64,000 nt of DNA from Phenylobacterium soli (lineage in GTDB: Bacteria > Pseudomonadota > Alphaproteobacteria > Caulobacterales > Caulobacteraceae). The notes under the pieces are model-generated. The model was not told where the DNA came from and did not search any database. It saw nothing but the letters and a program-made list of their open reading frames with translations. Location of the stretch: positions 1,736,001 to 1,800,000 of the forward strand of contig NZ_QFYQ01000001.1 of assembly GCF_003254475.1 (NCBI RefSeq), written 5' to 3'. Positions 35,972 to 44,012 of the stretch are shown piece after piece (position 1 is the first letter of the stretch; each line of letters opens with the position of its first letter). A program made the position numbers and the translations under genes.

Positions 35972-38150
35972 CCTCCTGGCCCTCGTCCCGCCGGCGTTCG
36001 ATCTCGACGACTGCGCCCGCGAGCCGATCCACATCCCCGGCGCGATCCAGCCGCACGGGGTGATGCTGGTCATCGATCCGTCGAGCCAGGAGATCCGCTG
36101 CCTGGCCGGCGATGTGGCGCGCCTGTTGGGGGCGGAGGCCCGGATCGGCGCCAGCCTCGGGGAGGTGCTGGGCGACGATTTCGCGGCTCGGGTGGCGCAG
36201 GTGACCCATTCCAGCGCCGTCGCCGGCTACGCGGGCCGGCTGGAGCGCGAGGGGCGGGCGCTGGACGTCTCGGCTCACGTGTCGCCGAACGTCTCTGGCG
36301 AGGTGCTGGTGGTCGAGATCGAGCCGGCGCTCAGCCCCGCCATGCCGGCGGCCGTTTTGCTGGCCCAGCTCGAGGCCGCGGGCGCGGCCTTCGAGCGTGC
36401 GTCGAACCTGAAGGCGCTGTGCGAGCGGGCGGCGATCGAGTTCCGCCGACTCACCGGCTTCGACCGGGTAATGATCTACCGCTTCCTGGATGACGAGGCC
36501 GGCGCGGTGCTGGCGGAGAGCGTCGCGGAGGGAATGTCCTCCTTCCTCAACCATCACTTCCCAGGCTCGGACATCCCGGCCCAGGCCCGCGCCCTCTATG
36601 TGCGCAACCTCGTGCGCGTGATCCCGGACGTCGCCTACGAGCCGGCGCCGCTTCGGCCCGCGTGGGACGGGTCAGATCCGCTCGACATGAGCGACAGCGT
36701 GCTGCGCAGCGTCGCGCCGGTGCACATGCAGTACCTGCGCAACATGGGGGTCGGCGCCTCGGCGTCCATCTCGATCGTCAAGGACGGGATGCTGTGGGGC
36801 CTGGTCGCCTGCCACCACCAAAGCCCCAAGCTGATGCCCTACGACGTGCGGGCGGCGAGCCGCGCGCTCGCCGGCGCCCTGGCCCGCCAGGTTCGCGCCA
36901 AGGAGGAGGCGGAGGCCTATCGTGAGCGACTGCGCCTGCGCGGCATGGAGGACGAGGTCGCCTCCCGCTTCGCGCGGCTCGGCGGGCTGGAAGCCAACCT
37001 CGAGACGGGCGTCGCGGAGCTGCGCCGGGTGATGGACGCCGATGGCGTGGCGGTGCTGCGCGGCGCTGCGCTCTACGCCGACGGCGTCCGGCCGCCGGCG
37101 CATGCCATCCGGGACCTGGCGGCCTGGGTGCTGGCGCGCGGGGCGGAGCCGCCGTTCGCCACCAGCGAACTCTCCCAGGTGCTGCCTCATATGGCGGAGC
37201 ACCAGGCCGAGGCGAGCGGACTGCTGGCCACGGTGGTCAATCCCGAGGAGCCGTTCGTCGTCCTCTGGTTCCGGGCCGAGGCCGTGGAGCTGGTCAACTG
37301 GGCGGGCAATCCGCACAAGGCGGTGTCGCTCGGACCGGGCGAGGCGTTGACGCCGCGAGCTTCCTTCGAGGCCTGGCGCGAGACCGTTCGCGGCCGTTCG
37401 CGGCGCTGGACGCTGGCCGAACTCGACGCGGCGGTTCGGCTGCGCGACCTGCTGCTCGATCAGCGCGCCCAGCGCCGGCTGCGCGACATGAACCAGCAGC
37501 TCACCGTGACGCTCAGCGAGAAGGACGGCCTGCTGCAGCAGAAGGAGATGCTGCTGAAGGAGGTCAACCACCGCATCCAGAACAGCCTGCAGCTGGTCTC
37601 GAGCTTCCTTGGCCTGCAGTCGCGGGCGACGGGCGATCCGATCCTGCACGCCGCCTTCGAAGAGGCGCGCAGCCGGCTGAGCGCCGTGGCCCTGGTGCAC
37701 CGGCGGCTCTATCGCGCCGACCAGATCGAGACCGTGGACCTCGGTCGCTACCTCGAGGACCTGATCGGCGAGATGAGCCACGCCATGGGCGAGGAGTGGG
37801 CGGGCAAGATCAGCCTGGCCACCGATCCTGTGCTCGTGCCCACCGACCGCGCCGTGACCATCGGCCTGGTGGTCACCGAGCTGGTGATCAACGCCAACAA
37901 GTACGCCTACGGCGGCGCGCCGGGACCGATCGAGGTGTCGCTGGAGGCGGCGGGAGCGAAGCTGCGGGTCATCGTCGCCGATCGAGGGCGGGGCAAGCAG
38001 CGCAGCGAAACGGGCGGCGGATTCGGCAGCCGGATGATGTCGGCAATGGTCAAGCAGCTGTCCGGCGAGATCCTGCAGGCGGACAACCGGCCGGGCCTGC
38101 GGGCGATCCTCACCGCCCCGGTGGAAGCGGCGCTGCAGCCCGCGGAATAG
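35964..38150 (+). CDS. bphP: Bacteriophytochrome histidine kinase
   Basis: Red/far-red photoreceptor kinase of 728 residues. Domains in order: PAS with the biliverdin-attaching Cys17 in DDCAREPIHIPGAIQPHG; GAF with PGSDIP (the usual motif is PASDIP) and RVIPDVAYEP; PHY with the tongue motif TPRASFEAWRE; and a HWE/HisKA_2-type kinase with phospho-acceptor His in LLKEVNHRIQNS and an ATPase domain with ELVINANKYAYGG and GGGFGSRM. No response regulator gene is adjacent, so the output is unknown. The frame is open five codons upstream; the ATG at 35964 fits the family's start. It ends directly at the convergent ybaK stop. Confidence 0.93.
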   Translation: MSDLLALVPPAFDLDDCAREPIHIPGAIQPHGVMLVIDPSSQEIRCLAGDVARLLGAEARIGASLGEVLGDDFAARVAQVTHSSAVAGYAGRLEREGRALDVSAHVSPNVSGEVLVVEIEPALSPAMPAAVLLAQLEAAGAAFERASNLKALCERAAIEFRRLTGFDRVMIYRFLDDEAGAVLAESVAEGMSSFLNHHFPGSDIPAQARALYVRNLVRVIPDVAYEPAPLRPAWDGSDPLDMSDSVLRSVAPVHMQYLRNMGVGASASISIVKDGMLWGLVACHHQSPKLMPYDVRAASRALAGALARQVRAKEEAEAYRERLRLRGMEDEVASRFARLGGLEANLETGVAELRRVMDADGVAVLRGAALYADGVRPPAHAIRDLAAWVLARGAEPPFATSELSQVLPHMAEHQAEASGLLATVVNPEEPFVVLWFRAEAVELVNWAGNPHKAVSLGPGEALTPRASFEAWRETVRGRSRRWTLAELDAAVRLRDLLLDQRAQRRLRDMNQQLTVTLSEKDGLLQQKEMLLKEVNHRIQNSLQLVSSFLGLQSRATGDPILHAAFEEARSRLSAVALVHRRLYRADQIETVDLGRYLEDLIGEMSHAMGEEWAGKISLATDPVLVPTDRAVTIGLVVTELVINANKYAYGGAPGPIEVSLEAAGAKLRVIVADRGRGKQRSETGGGFGSRMMSAMVKQLSGEILQADNRPGLRAILTAPVEAALQPAE

Positions 38151-38624
38151 TCAGCTCGCCACCGCGGCGACCCTGGCGTCCAGGACCTTCACGAGATCGG
38201 CCGGGGCGAGGCGGACCTGCAGGCCGCGCTGGCCGCCGTTGACGTAGGCTTCGGTGAGCTCTGCGGCCGCGGCGTCGATGACCGTCGGCAGGCGCTTCTT
38301 CTGGCCGAAGGGACTGACCCCGCCGACCCGGTAGCCGGTGGTGCGCTCGGCGAGCGGAACGGGCGCCATCTCGGCCGACTTGGCGCCGAGCGCGGCGGCC
38401 AGGCGCTTCATCGAGACCTCGCGGTCCGAAGCCAGCACCACACAGGCGGGCTTGCCGTCGGCGACGACGATCAGGGTCTTCAGCACCTCGGAGGGGGGCG
38501 CGCCGAGCGCCTCGGCGGCCTGCAGCCCAATTCGGTCGGCGTCGGGATCGTAGGCGTAGGTCGTCACGCTGTAGGCGACGCCCGCCTTGTCGAGCGCCGC
38601 GGTCGCCGGGGTCGCCCTACTCAA
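38151..38624 (-). CDS. ybaK: Cys-tRNA(Pro)/Cys deacylase, YbaK/EbsC family
   Basis: Removes cysteine wrongly attached to tRNA-Pro, acting in trans with prolyl-tRNA synthetase. The 157-residue protein has the family motifs EVLKTLIVVADGKP, SDREVSMKRLAAALG and GYRVGGVSPFGQKK. It starts with TTG and overlaps the ilvB stop by 3-4 bases (TTGA), so it is translated from the ilvB transcript; I know no functional reason for the coupling. Its stop abuts the phytochrome stop. Confidence 0.9.
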   Translation of the reverse strand: MSRATPATAALDKAGVAYSVTTYAYDPDADRIGLQAAEALGAPPSEVLKTLIVVADGKPACVVLASDREVSMKRLAAALGAKSAEMAPVPLAERTTGYRVGGVSPFGQKKRLPTVIDAAAAELTEAYVNGGQRGLQVRLAPADLVKVLDARVAAVAS

Positions 38625-40411
38625 ACCAGCCGCTTGCCGGCGTCGTCGATGATCGAGCCGAGGTCGCGGGATTCCTCGGCCATGATCATCTCGTTGTGCG
38701 CCTTGCCGGACGGGATCATCGGGAAGCAGTTCTCTTCCTTGGTGACCCGGCAGTCGAAGATCACCGGCTTGTCCACCGAGATCATCTGGCGAATGGCGTC
38801 ATCGAGCTCGTCCGGATGCTCGGCCCGGATGCCGACCGCGCCATAGGCCTCGGCCATCTTCACGAAGTCCGGCAGGCTGGCCGAATAGGAGTGGGAGTAG
38901 CGCTCGCCGTGCAGCAGCTGCTGCCACTGGCGCACCATGCCCATCCACTCGTTGTTGAGGATGAAGATCTTGATCGGCAGCTCGTACTGAACCGCGGTCG
39001 ACATCTCCTGCATGGTCATCTGCACGCTGGCGTCACCGGCGATGTCGATCACCAGGCTCTTGGGATGGGCCATCTGGACGCCGACGGCGGCCGGCAGGCC
39101 GTAGCCCATGGTGCCGAGGCCGCCGGAGGTCATCCAGCGGTTCGGTTCGTTGAAGTGGTAGAACTGGGCGGCCCACATCTGGTGCTGGCCGACCTCGGTG
39201 GTGATGAAGGTGTCGCGGTCCCTGGTCAGCTCGTAGAGGCGCTGAATCGCGTACTGCGGCTTGATGAGCTTGTCGTCCTGCCGGTAGCGGAAGGAGTCCC
39301 GGGCGCGCCAGGCCTCGATCTCGCGCCACCAGTCGCCGAGCGCGGCCTTGTCGGTCTTGTAGCCGCGGCTCTTCCAGGCGGCGATCAGATCCTCCAGCAC
39401 GCTCGCCGCATCGCCGACGATGCCGACGTCGGCGCGGACGTTCTTGCCGATCGAGGAGGCGTCGATGTCGATGTGGATCTTCCGCGAGGTCGGCGCGAAG
39501 GCGTCGAGGCGGCCGGTCACCCGGTCGTCGAACCGCGCGCCGATGGCGACCATCACGTCGCAGTCGTGCATGGCGTTGTTGGCCTCGAACGAGCCATGCA
39601 TGCCGACCATGCCCAGCCACTTCTTGTCCGCGGCCGGGAAGGCGCCGAGACCCATCAGGGTGGAGGTGACCGGCGCGCCGGTGATCTCGGCCAGTTCGCG
39701 CAGCAGCTCGGCTGCGCGCGGGCCGGCGTTGATGACGCCGCCGCCCGTGTAGAGGATCGGCCGGCGCGCGCCGGCGATCAGGGCGGCCGCCTCGGCGATG
39801 CGGGCCGGGTCGCCCTTGGTGCGCGGCTGGTAGTTGTGCGAGTGGGTGACCTCGGCCGGGCCCTTGTAAGGGGCCTTGGCGAACTGCACGTCCTTGGGGA
39901 TGTCGATGACCACCGGGCCAGGGCGGCCGGAGGTGGCGATGTGGAAGGCCTCGTGCAGGATGCGCGGCAGCTCCTCGACCGACTTCACCAGGTAGTTGTG
40001 CTTGGTGCACGGCCGGGTGATGCCGATGGTGTCGCATTCCTGGAAAGCGTCGGTGCCGATCAGGTGCGTCGCCACCTGGCCGGTGATGACGATCAGAGGG
40101 ATGGAGTCCATCAGGGCGTCGACGATGCCGGTGATGGCGTTGGTCGCGCCGGGGCCCGAGGTGACGAGGACGACGCCGGGCTTGCCGGTGGAGCGGGCGT
40201 AGCCCTCGGCGGCATGGGTCGCGCCCTGCTCGTGGCGGACCAGCACGTGCTGCAGCCGCGGCTCGGCGAAGAGCGCGTCGTAGATCGGCAGCACCGCCCC
40301 GCCCGGATAGCCGAACAGCACCTCGACGCCCTGGTCGATGAGGGCGCGAACGACGATCTCCGCGCCGGAGATGACGTCTTGTTGGGCTTCGATGGTCTGG
40401 TGGGCGGTCAT
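38621..40411 (-). CDS. ilvB: Acetolactate synthase large (catalytic) subunit
   Basis: ThDP-dependent condensation of pyruvates or pyruvate with 2-oxobutyrate, the first common step to valine, leucine and isoleucine. From the ATG at 40411 it has 596 residues with the ThDP-activating glutamate in LVRHEQGATHAAEGYAR, the FAD-region RFDDRVTG, and the ThDP-binding GDASVQMTMQE to NNEWMGMV. Expression is probably controlled by attenuation: a leader peptide with Ile-Leu-Val-Leu-Val codons (40496-40540) and a terminator (40436-40461) precede the gene. ilvH is about 3.8 kb downstream. Confidence 0.96.
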   Translation of the reverse strand: MTAHQTIEAQQDVISGAEIVVRALIDQGVEVLFGYPGGAVLPIYDALFAEPRLQHVLVRHEQGATHAAEGYARSTGKPGVVLVTSGPGATNAITGIVDALMDSIPLIVITGQVATHLIGTDAFQECDTIGITRPCTKHNYLVKSVEELPRILHEAFHIATSGRPGPVVIDIPKDVQFAKAPYKGPAEVTHSHNYQPRTKGDPARIAEAAALIAGARRPILYTGGGVINAGPRAAELLRELAEITGAPVTSTLMGLGAFPAADKKWLGMVGMHGSFEANNAMHDCDVMVAIGARFDDRVTGRLDAFAPTSRKIHIDIDASSIGKNVRADVGIVGDAASVLEDLIAAWKSRGYKTDKAALGDWWREIEAWRARDSFRYRQDDKLIKPQYAIQRLYELTRDRDTFITTEVGQHQMWAAQFYHFNEPNRWMTSGGLGTMGYGLPAAVGVQMAHPKSLVIDIAGDASVQMTMQEMSTAVQYELPIKIFILNNEWMGMVRQWQQLLHGERYSHSYSASLPDFVKMAEAYGAVGIRAEHPDELDDAIRQMISVDKPVIFDCRVTKEENCFPMIPSGKAHNEMIMAEESRDLGSIIDDAGKRLV

Positions 40412-40435
40412 CGGGTGGGACCTTGGCGTGGGGGC

Positions 40436-40461
40436 AATAAAAAAGGCCCGCGGGGGGCCTG
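40436..40461 (-). terminator. Attenuator terminator of ilvB
   Basis: On the minus strand AGGCCC (40460-40455), a 5-base loop, GGGCCT (40449-40444), then TTTTTATT. It is a complete rho-independent terminator 25 bp before the ilvB start and 35 bp after the leader-peptide stop, the expected attenuator position. Confidence 0.85.
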
Positions 40462-40481
40462 GGTGCAAGCGACCGTTCGGA

Positions 40482-40500
40482 TCTGACGCGGATCGTCAGA
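40482..40500 (-). promoter_or_regulatory. Leader (pause) hairpin overlapping the leader-peptide stop codon
   Basis: TCTGACG and CGTCAGA (plus-strand 40482-40488 and 40494-40500) form a perfect 7-bp stem with a 5-base loop; the leader TGA (40498-40496) is inside it. A ribosome completing the leader would disrupt it, one that stalls on the Ile/Leu/Val codons would not, as in classical attenuation. I could not identify the antiterminator pairing with certainty. Confidence 0.6.
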
Positions 40501-40540
40501 CCGGTTGCGGCCGCCCTACGAGTACAAGAATTCCGCGCAC
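40496..40540 (-). CDS. Branched-chain amino acid leader peptide of ilvB
   Basis: A 14-codon frame from a GTG at 40540 reads MRGILVLVGRPQPV, with GAGGA about six bases upstream as a ribosome site. Codons 4-8 are ATT CTT GTA CTC GTA: five branched-chain residues in a row, several written with codons that are rare in this GC-rich genome. The same frame is open to another GTG at 40567, which would add MILLFRGTH and three more such residues but lacks a ribosome site. A pause hairpin and a terminator follow before ilvB. Too regular to be chance, though translation is inferred. Confidence 0.82.
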   Translation of the reverse strand: MRGILVLVGRPQPV

Positions 40541-40582
40541 GTGCGTTCCTCGAAAGAGAAGGATCACGCGTTTCGCATGCCG

Positions 40583-41506
40583 CTAACCGGCCGTCAAGCG
40601 CGGGTCGAGGGCAATAAACTGCCTCCACTGGTTGTCGTGCCCCTCGTCGGTCAACCTGGGCCAGTCGGCCATCTGGCCGCGCATCCAGGTGAGCTGGCGC
40701 TTGGCGTAGCGGCGGGTCTCGCGCTGGGCGGCGGCAAGGGCCTCGGCCCGCGTGGCCTGGCCGTGGACGTAGGCGGCGAATTCCCGCACTCCCACCGCCT
40801 TCATCGCCGGCAGGTCGGGGTCGAGGTCGCGCGCGATCAGGGCGGCGACCTCGTCGATGGCGCCTTGGCTGACCATGGCCTCCAGGCGCGCGTCGCAGCG
40901 GGCGTAGAGCGCCTCGCGCGGGGGCTCCAGGGCGAGCGGGACATAGGCGCCCGGCGCGAGCGCCGGCTGGCCGGAGGCCTGCCAGTCGGACAGCGCGGTC
41001 CCGGTGGCCTCGGCGACCTCCCACGCGCGGACCAGGCGCTGGCGGTCGTTGGCGGCGATGCGGGCGGCGGCGGGCGGATCGCGTTCGGCGAGGCGGGCGC
41101 GGAACGCCGCTTCCCCCAGGCGCTCATAGTCGGCCTCGGCCGCGGCGCGCGCTTCGGCGGGGATGGCCGGCACTTCGGCGAGGCCTTGGGTGAGGGCGCG
41201 GAAGTAGAGCCCGGTGCCGCCGACGAAGACCAGCGGGGCGGATTCGCTCTCCATGATCTCGCTCGCGGCGCGCAGCCAGCGGCCGACCGACCAGCCCTCG
41301 GCCGCATCGACCGTTCCGAACAGCCGGTGCGGCGCCTCGGCCTCCTCCTCGGGGCTCGGGCGGGCGGTCAGGACGTGCAGGTCGCGGTAGAGCTGCATGG
41401 AGTCGGCGTTGACGATCTGCGCCCCGGTCGCCTTGGCCAGGCGCAGGGCCAGCGCCGACTTGCCGCTTGCCGTGGGCCCGGCGATCAGCCAGATGCGGGG
41501 CTCCAT
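40583..41506 (-). CDS. miaA: tRNA dimethylallyltransferase
   Basis: Adds the dimethylallyl group to A37 of tRNAs that read UNN codons. From the ATG at 41506 it has 307 residues with the P-loop [11 protein letters not shown] at the start, [22 protein letters not shown] and the late [13 protein letters not shown] motif. Length is normal. The start codon overlaps that of the divergent serB (CATG at 41504-41507), so each gene's upstream signals lie inside the other; a GTG 15 bp upstream (41521) is an alternative. It ends 15 bp before the ilv leader region. Confidence 0.94.
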   Translation of the reverse strand: MEPRIWLIAGPTASGKSALALRLAKATGAQIVNADSMQLYRDLHVLTARPSPEEEAEAPHRLFGTVDAAEGWSVGRWLRAASEIMESESAPLVFVGGTGLYFRALTQGLAEVPAIPAEARAAAEADYERLGEAAFRARLAERDPPAAARIAANDRQRLVRAWEVAEATGTALSDWQASGQPALAPGAYVPLALEPPREALYARCDARLEAMVSQGAIDEVAALIARDLDPDLPAMKAVGVREFAAYVHGQATRAEALAAAQRETRRYAKRQLTWMRGQMADWPRLTDEGHDNQWRQFIALDPRLTAG

Positions 41507-42398
41507 GCAGCTTGCTCTCACCCTGGTCAGCCCGGAGCCGGGCGCCGCCGAAGACGCCCTTGCTCATCTCGCCTCAGCGCTCGCAGGCGCGCGGGCCCGC
41601 GTCAAGGAGCCCCGGCCGCTCGGGCCCGGCGCGGTCGACGTCGCCCTGGAGGCCGAGGATGCGAGCGCGGTGCGCGAGGCCGCCGAGGGGGCGCTCGAAG
41701 GGCGCGCGGTCGACGTCTGCGTCCAGCCGTGGAACGGGCGCAGGAAGAAGCTGCTCGTCGCCGACATGGATTCGACCATCATCAACGTCGAGTGCCTGGA
41801 CGAGCTGGCCGACTTCGCGGGGCTGAAGGCGCACATCGCCGCCATCACCGAGCGGGCCATGCGCGGCGAGCTGGAGTTCGAGACGGCGCTGAGAGAGCGG
41901 GTGGCGCTGCTGCGCGGCCTCTCCACCGGCGCCCTGCAGCAGACCTATGACGAGCGCGTGCGGCTGAACCCTGGCGCCCGGACGCTGGTGCGGACCATGG
42001 CGGCCAACGGCGCGCGCTGCGCCCTGGTCTCCGGCGGCTTCACCTTCTTCACGAGTCGGGTGGCCGAGGCGGCCGGCTTCCACCTCAACCGCGCCAACAC
42101 CCTGCATGAGGAATCCGGCAAGCTGACCGGCGAGGTGGGCGAGCCGATCCTCGGGCGCGAGGCCAAGCTGAGGTCGCTGCTCGGCGAGGCCGAGGACCTG
42201 AAGCTGCCGCTCTCGGAGACCCTGGCGGTGGGCGACGGGGCCAACGACCTGGCCATGATCGAGGTGGCGGGGCTGGGCGTCGCCTACCGCGCCAAGCCCA
42301 TAGTGGCGGCCCAGGCCGACGCCAAGGTGGACCACGCCGACCTGACGGCGCTGCTCTACTACCAGGGCTACCGGGCCGCCGAGTTCGTCACGGACTGA
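41505..42398 (+). CDS. serB: Phosphoserine phosphatase
   Basis: Last step of serine synthesis. From the ATG at 41505 the protein has 297 residues: an ACT-like N-terminal part (1-80) and a HAD phosphatase domain with nucleophile motif [14 protein letters not shown], the serine-binding [15 protein letters not shown], and [26 protein letters not shown] precedes the start weakly. The frame is open upstream into the antisense of miaA; the chosen start gives the usual SerB length. Its ATG overlaps the miaA start codon on the other strand. Confidence 0.94.
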   Translation: MQLALTLVSPEPGAAEDALAHLASALAGARARVKEPRPLGPGAVDVALEAEDASAVREAAEGALEGRAVDVCVQPWNGRRKKLLVADMDSTIINVECLDELADFAGLKAHIAAITERAMRGELEFETALRERVALLRGLSTGALQQTYDERVRLNPGARTLVRTMAANGARCALVSGGFTFFTSRVAEAAGFHLNRANTLHEESGKLTGEVGEPILGREAKLRSLLGEAEDLKLPLSETLAVGDGANDLAMIEVAGLGVAYRAKPIVAAQADAKVDHADLTALLYYQGYRAAEFVTD

Positions 42399-42446
42399 AG
42401 CGGTCCGTGATTTGGGCCTGAGGCCGCGAGTCGGCTAAGTCGGCCC

Positions 42447-43115
42447 ATGGCCCTCCCCAGACCCGTCAAAGCCGTCGTCTTCGACATGGATGGCCTGCTC
42501 GTCGCCACCGAGCAGGTGGTGTTCGACGCCATGCAGCAGGCGGCCTCCGGCGCCGGGCGCGAGATGCCGTTCGAACTCTTCAAGCGGATGATCGGCCTGC
42601 CGGGCCACGCCAGCGACGCGATCGTCGTCGAGCACTTCGGGAAGGGCTTCGACCTGGAGGTCTGGCGGCGAGAGGTGTCGCGCCACTTCGACGACATCGC
42701 CGCGGCCGGGATCGCCCTCAAGACCGGGGTCCTGGAGCTGCTCGACGCGCTCGACGCGCACGGCCTGCCCCGGGCGGTGGCGACCTCCTCCACGCGGCAT
42801 GCGGTGGAGCACAGCCTGGGCCAGCACGGCCTGATCGAGCGCTTCCATGCGATCATCAGCCGCGAGCTGCAGACCCGCCACAAGCCGCACCCCGATCCGT
42901 TCCTGATCGCCGCCCAGGCGCTCGGCGTCGCGCCAGAGGACTGCCTGGCGCTGGAGGACAGCCACAACGGCGTCCGCTCGGCCTCGGCCGCCGGCATGAT
43001 GACGATCATGGTGCCGGACATGCTCGATCCGACCGAGGAGATGCAGTCGCTGTGCGTACGCATCGCCGCCGACCTGCACGAGGTCCGCGAGCTGGTGGAG
43101 CGGCAGCGCCTCTAG
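42447..43115 (+). CDS. HAD-superfamily phosphatase (beta-phosphoglucomutase-like, subfamily IA)
   Basis: A 222-residue HAD-IA hydrolase. The nucleophile is in VFDMDGLLVATE (Asp13 by count), motif II is ATSSTRH, the lysine is in RHKPHPDPF, and the acidic motif is LEDSHNG. The helical cap between residues 20 and 90 is the type 1 form. Related enzymes act on sugar phosphates, phosphoglycolate or 2-deoxyglucose-6-phosphate; the substrate here is not deducible. It follows serB by 48 bp and could share its transcript. Confidence 0.85.
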   Translation: MALPRPVKAVVFDMDGLLVATEQVVFDAMQQAASGAGREMPFELFKRMIGLPGHASDAIVVEHFGKGFDLEVWRREVSRHFDDIAAAGIALKTGVLELLDALDAHGLPRAVATSSTRHAVEHSLGQHGLIERFHAIISRELQTRHKPHPDPFLIAAQALGVAPEDCLALEDSHNGVRSASAAGMMTIMVPDMLDPTEEMQSLCVRIAADLHEVRELVERQRL

Positions 43116-43124
43116 AGCTGGGGC

Positions 43125-44012
43125 TTAGCGCCCCGGCCCGCGCTGGAAATATTTGAAGAAGTCGCTGTCGGGGGAGAGCACGAGGGTCGTGTCGCCCTGC
43201 GCCAGCGCCTGGTCGTAGGCCTGCATCGAGCGGTAGAAGGCGGCGAAGGACGGGTCCTTGCCGTAGGCCTGGGCGAAGATGCGGGTTCGCTGGGCGTCGC
43301 CCTGGCCCCGGGTGACGCCGGCCTCCTCGCGCGCGGCGGCGAGGGTGATGGCCACTTCCTTGTCGGCGGCGGCGAGGATCTCGCGCTTCTGCTGCTCGCC
43401 GACCGCGCGGATCTGGGCGGCCTGCTGCTGGCGCGAGGTCTGCATGCGGCGATAGACGGCCGCCTGGTTGGCGGCCGGCAGGTCGGCGCGCTTGATCCTC
43501 AGGTCGATCACCTGGATGCCGAGGCGGCTGTCGGTGGCGCGCTTGGCCACGTCGGCGCGGGCCTGGCGCATCAGCTCGTCGCGCTTGCCGGAGATGATGT
43601 CGCTGGAGCTGGCCGAGCCCAGCACCTGGCGCAGCGAGGAATTCAGCAGCCGCTCGATCCGGTCGGCGGCGATCCGGTCGTCGCGCAGGGTCCGGTAGTA
43701 CTGCAGCGGGTCGGAGATGCGGTAGCGGATGAAGGCGTCGACCACCAGCCGCTGCTGGTCGGCGGCGATGATCTCCTCCTGGTCGGCCTCCTGGCCGAGG
43801 TTGCGGCGGTCGAACTTAACCACGTCCTCGACGAAGGGCTGCTTGACGTGCAGGCCGGCCTCCGGGCGATGCGGGGCGTTGACCACGCGCACCGGCTCGC
43901 CAAACCGCACGACGATCGCCTGCTCGCGCTGGTCGACCACGTAGAAGGTGTTGAAGACGAGGATCAGCAGGCCGAGCGCGACGACGGCCCAGGCCCAGTT
44001 GCGGCGGCTCAT
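43125..44012 (-). CDS. hflC: HflC, SPFH-domain partner of FtsH
   Basis: Inner-membrane SPFH protein that with HflK forms a large cage around the FtsH protease and modulates it. The 295-residue protein has one N-terminal membrane segment (7-25), the SPFH domain (VDQREQAIVVRFGEPVRVV onward) and a long coiled-coil (QQQAAQIRAVGEQQKREILAAADK in part). It overlaps hflK by 4 bp (ATGA). Length is somewhat shorter than E. coli HflC, within the family range. Confidence 0.95.
   Translation of the reverse strand: MSRRNWAWAVVALGLLILVFNTFYVVDQREQAIVVRFGEPVRVVNAPHRPEAGLHVKQPFVEDVVKFDRRNLGQEADQEEIIAADQQRLVVDAFIRYRISDPLQYYRTLRDDRIAADRIERLLNSSLRQVLGSASSSDIISGKRDELMRQARADVAKRATDSRLGIQVIDLRIKRADLPAANQAAVYRRMQTSRQQQAAQIRAVGEQQKREILAAADKEVAITLAAAREEAGVTRGQGDAQRTRIFAQAYGKDPSFAAFYRSMQAYDQALAQGDTTLVLSPDSDFFKYFQRGPGR

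Noticed and set aside
40567-40579. Alternative starts for the ilv leader: a four-codon ATG frame and an upstream GTG
   Set aside because: The ATG frame (at 40578) stops after four codons, and the GTG at 40567 has no ribosome site; the GTG at 40540 has GAGGA at good spacing.
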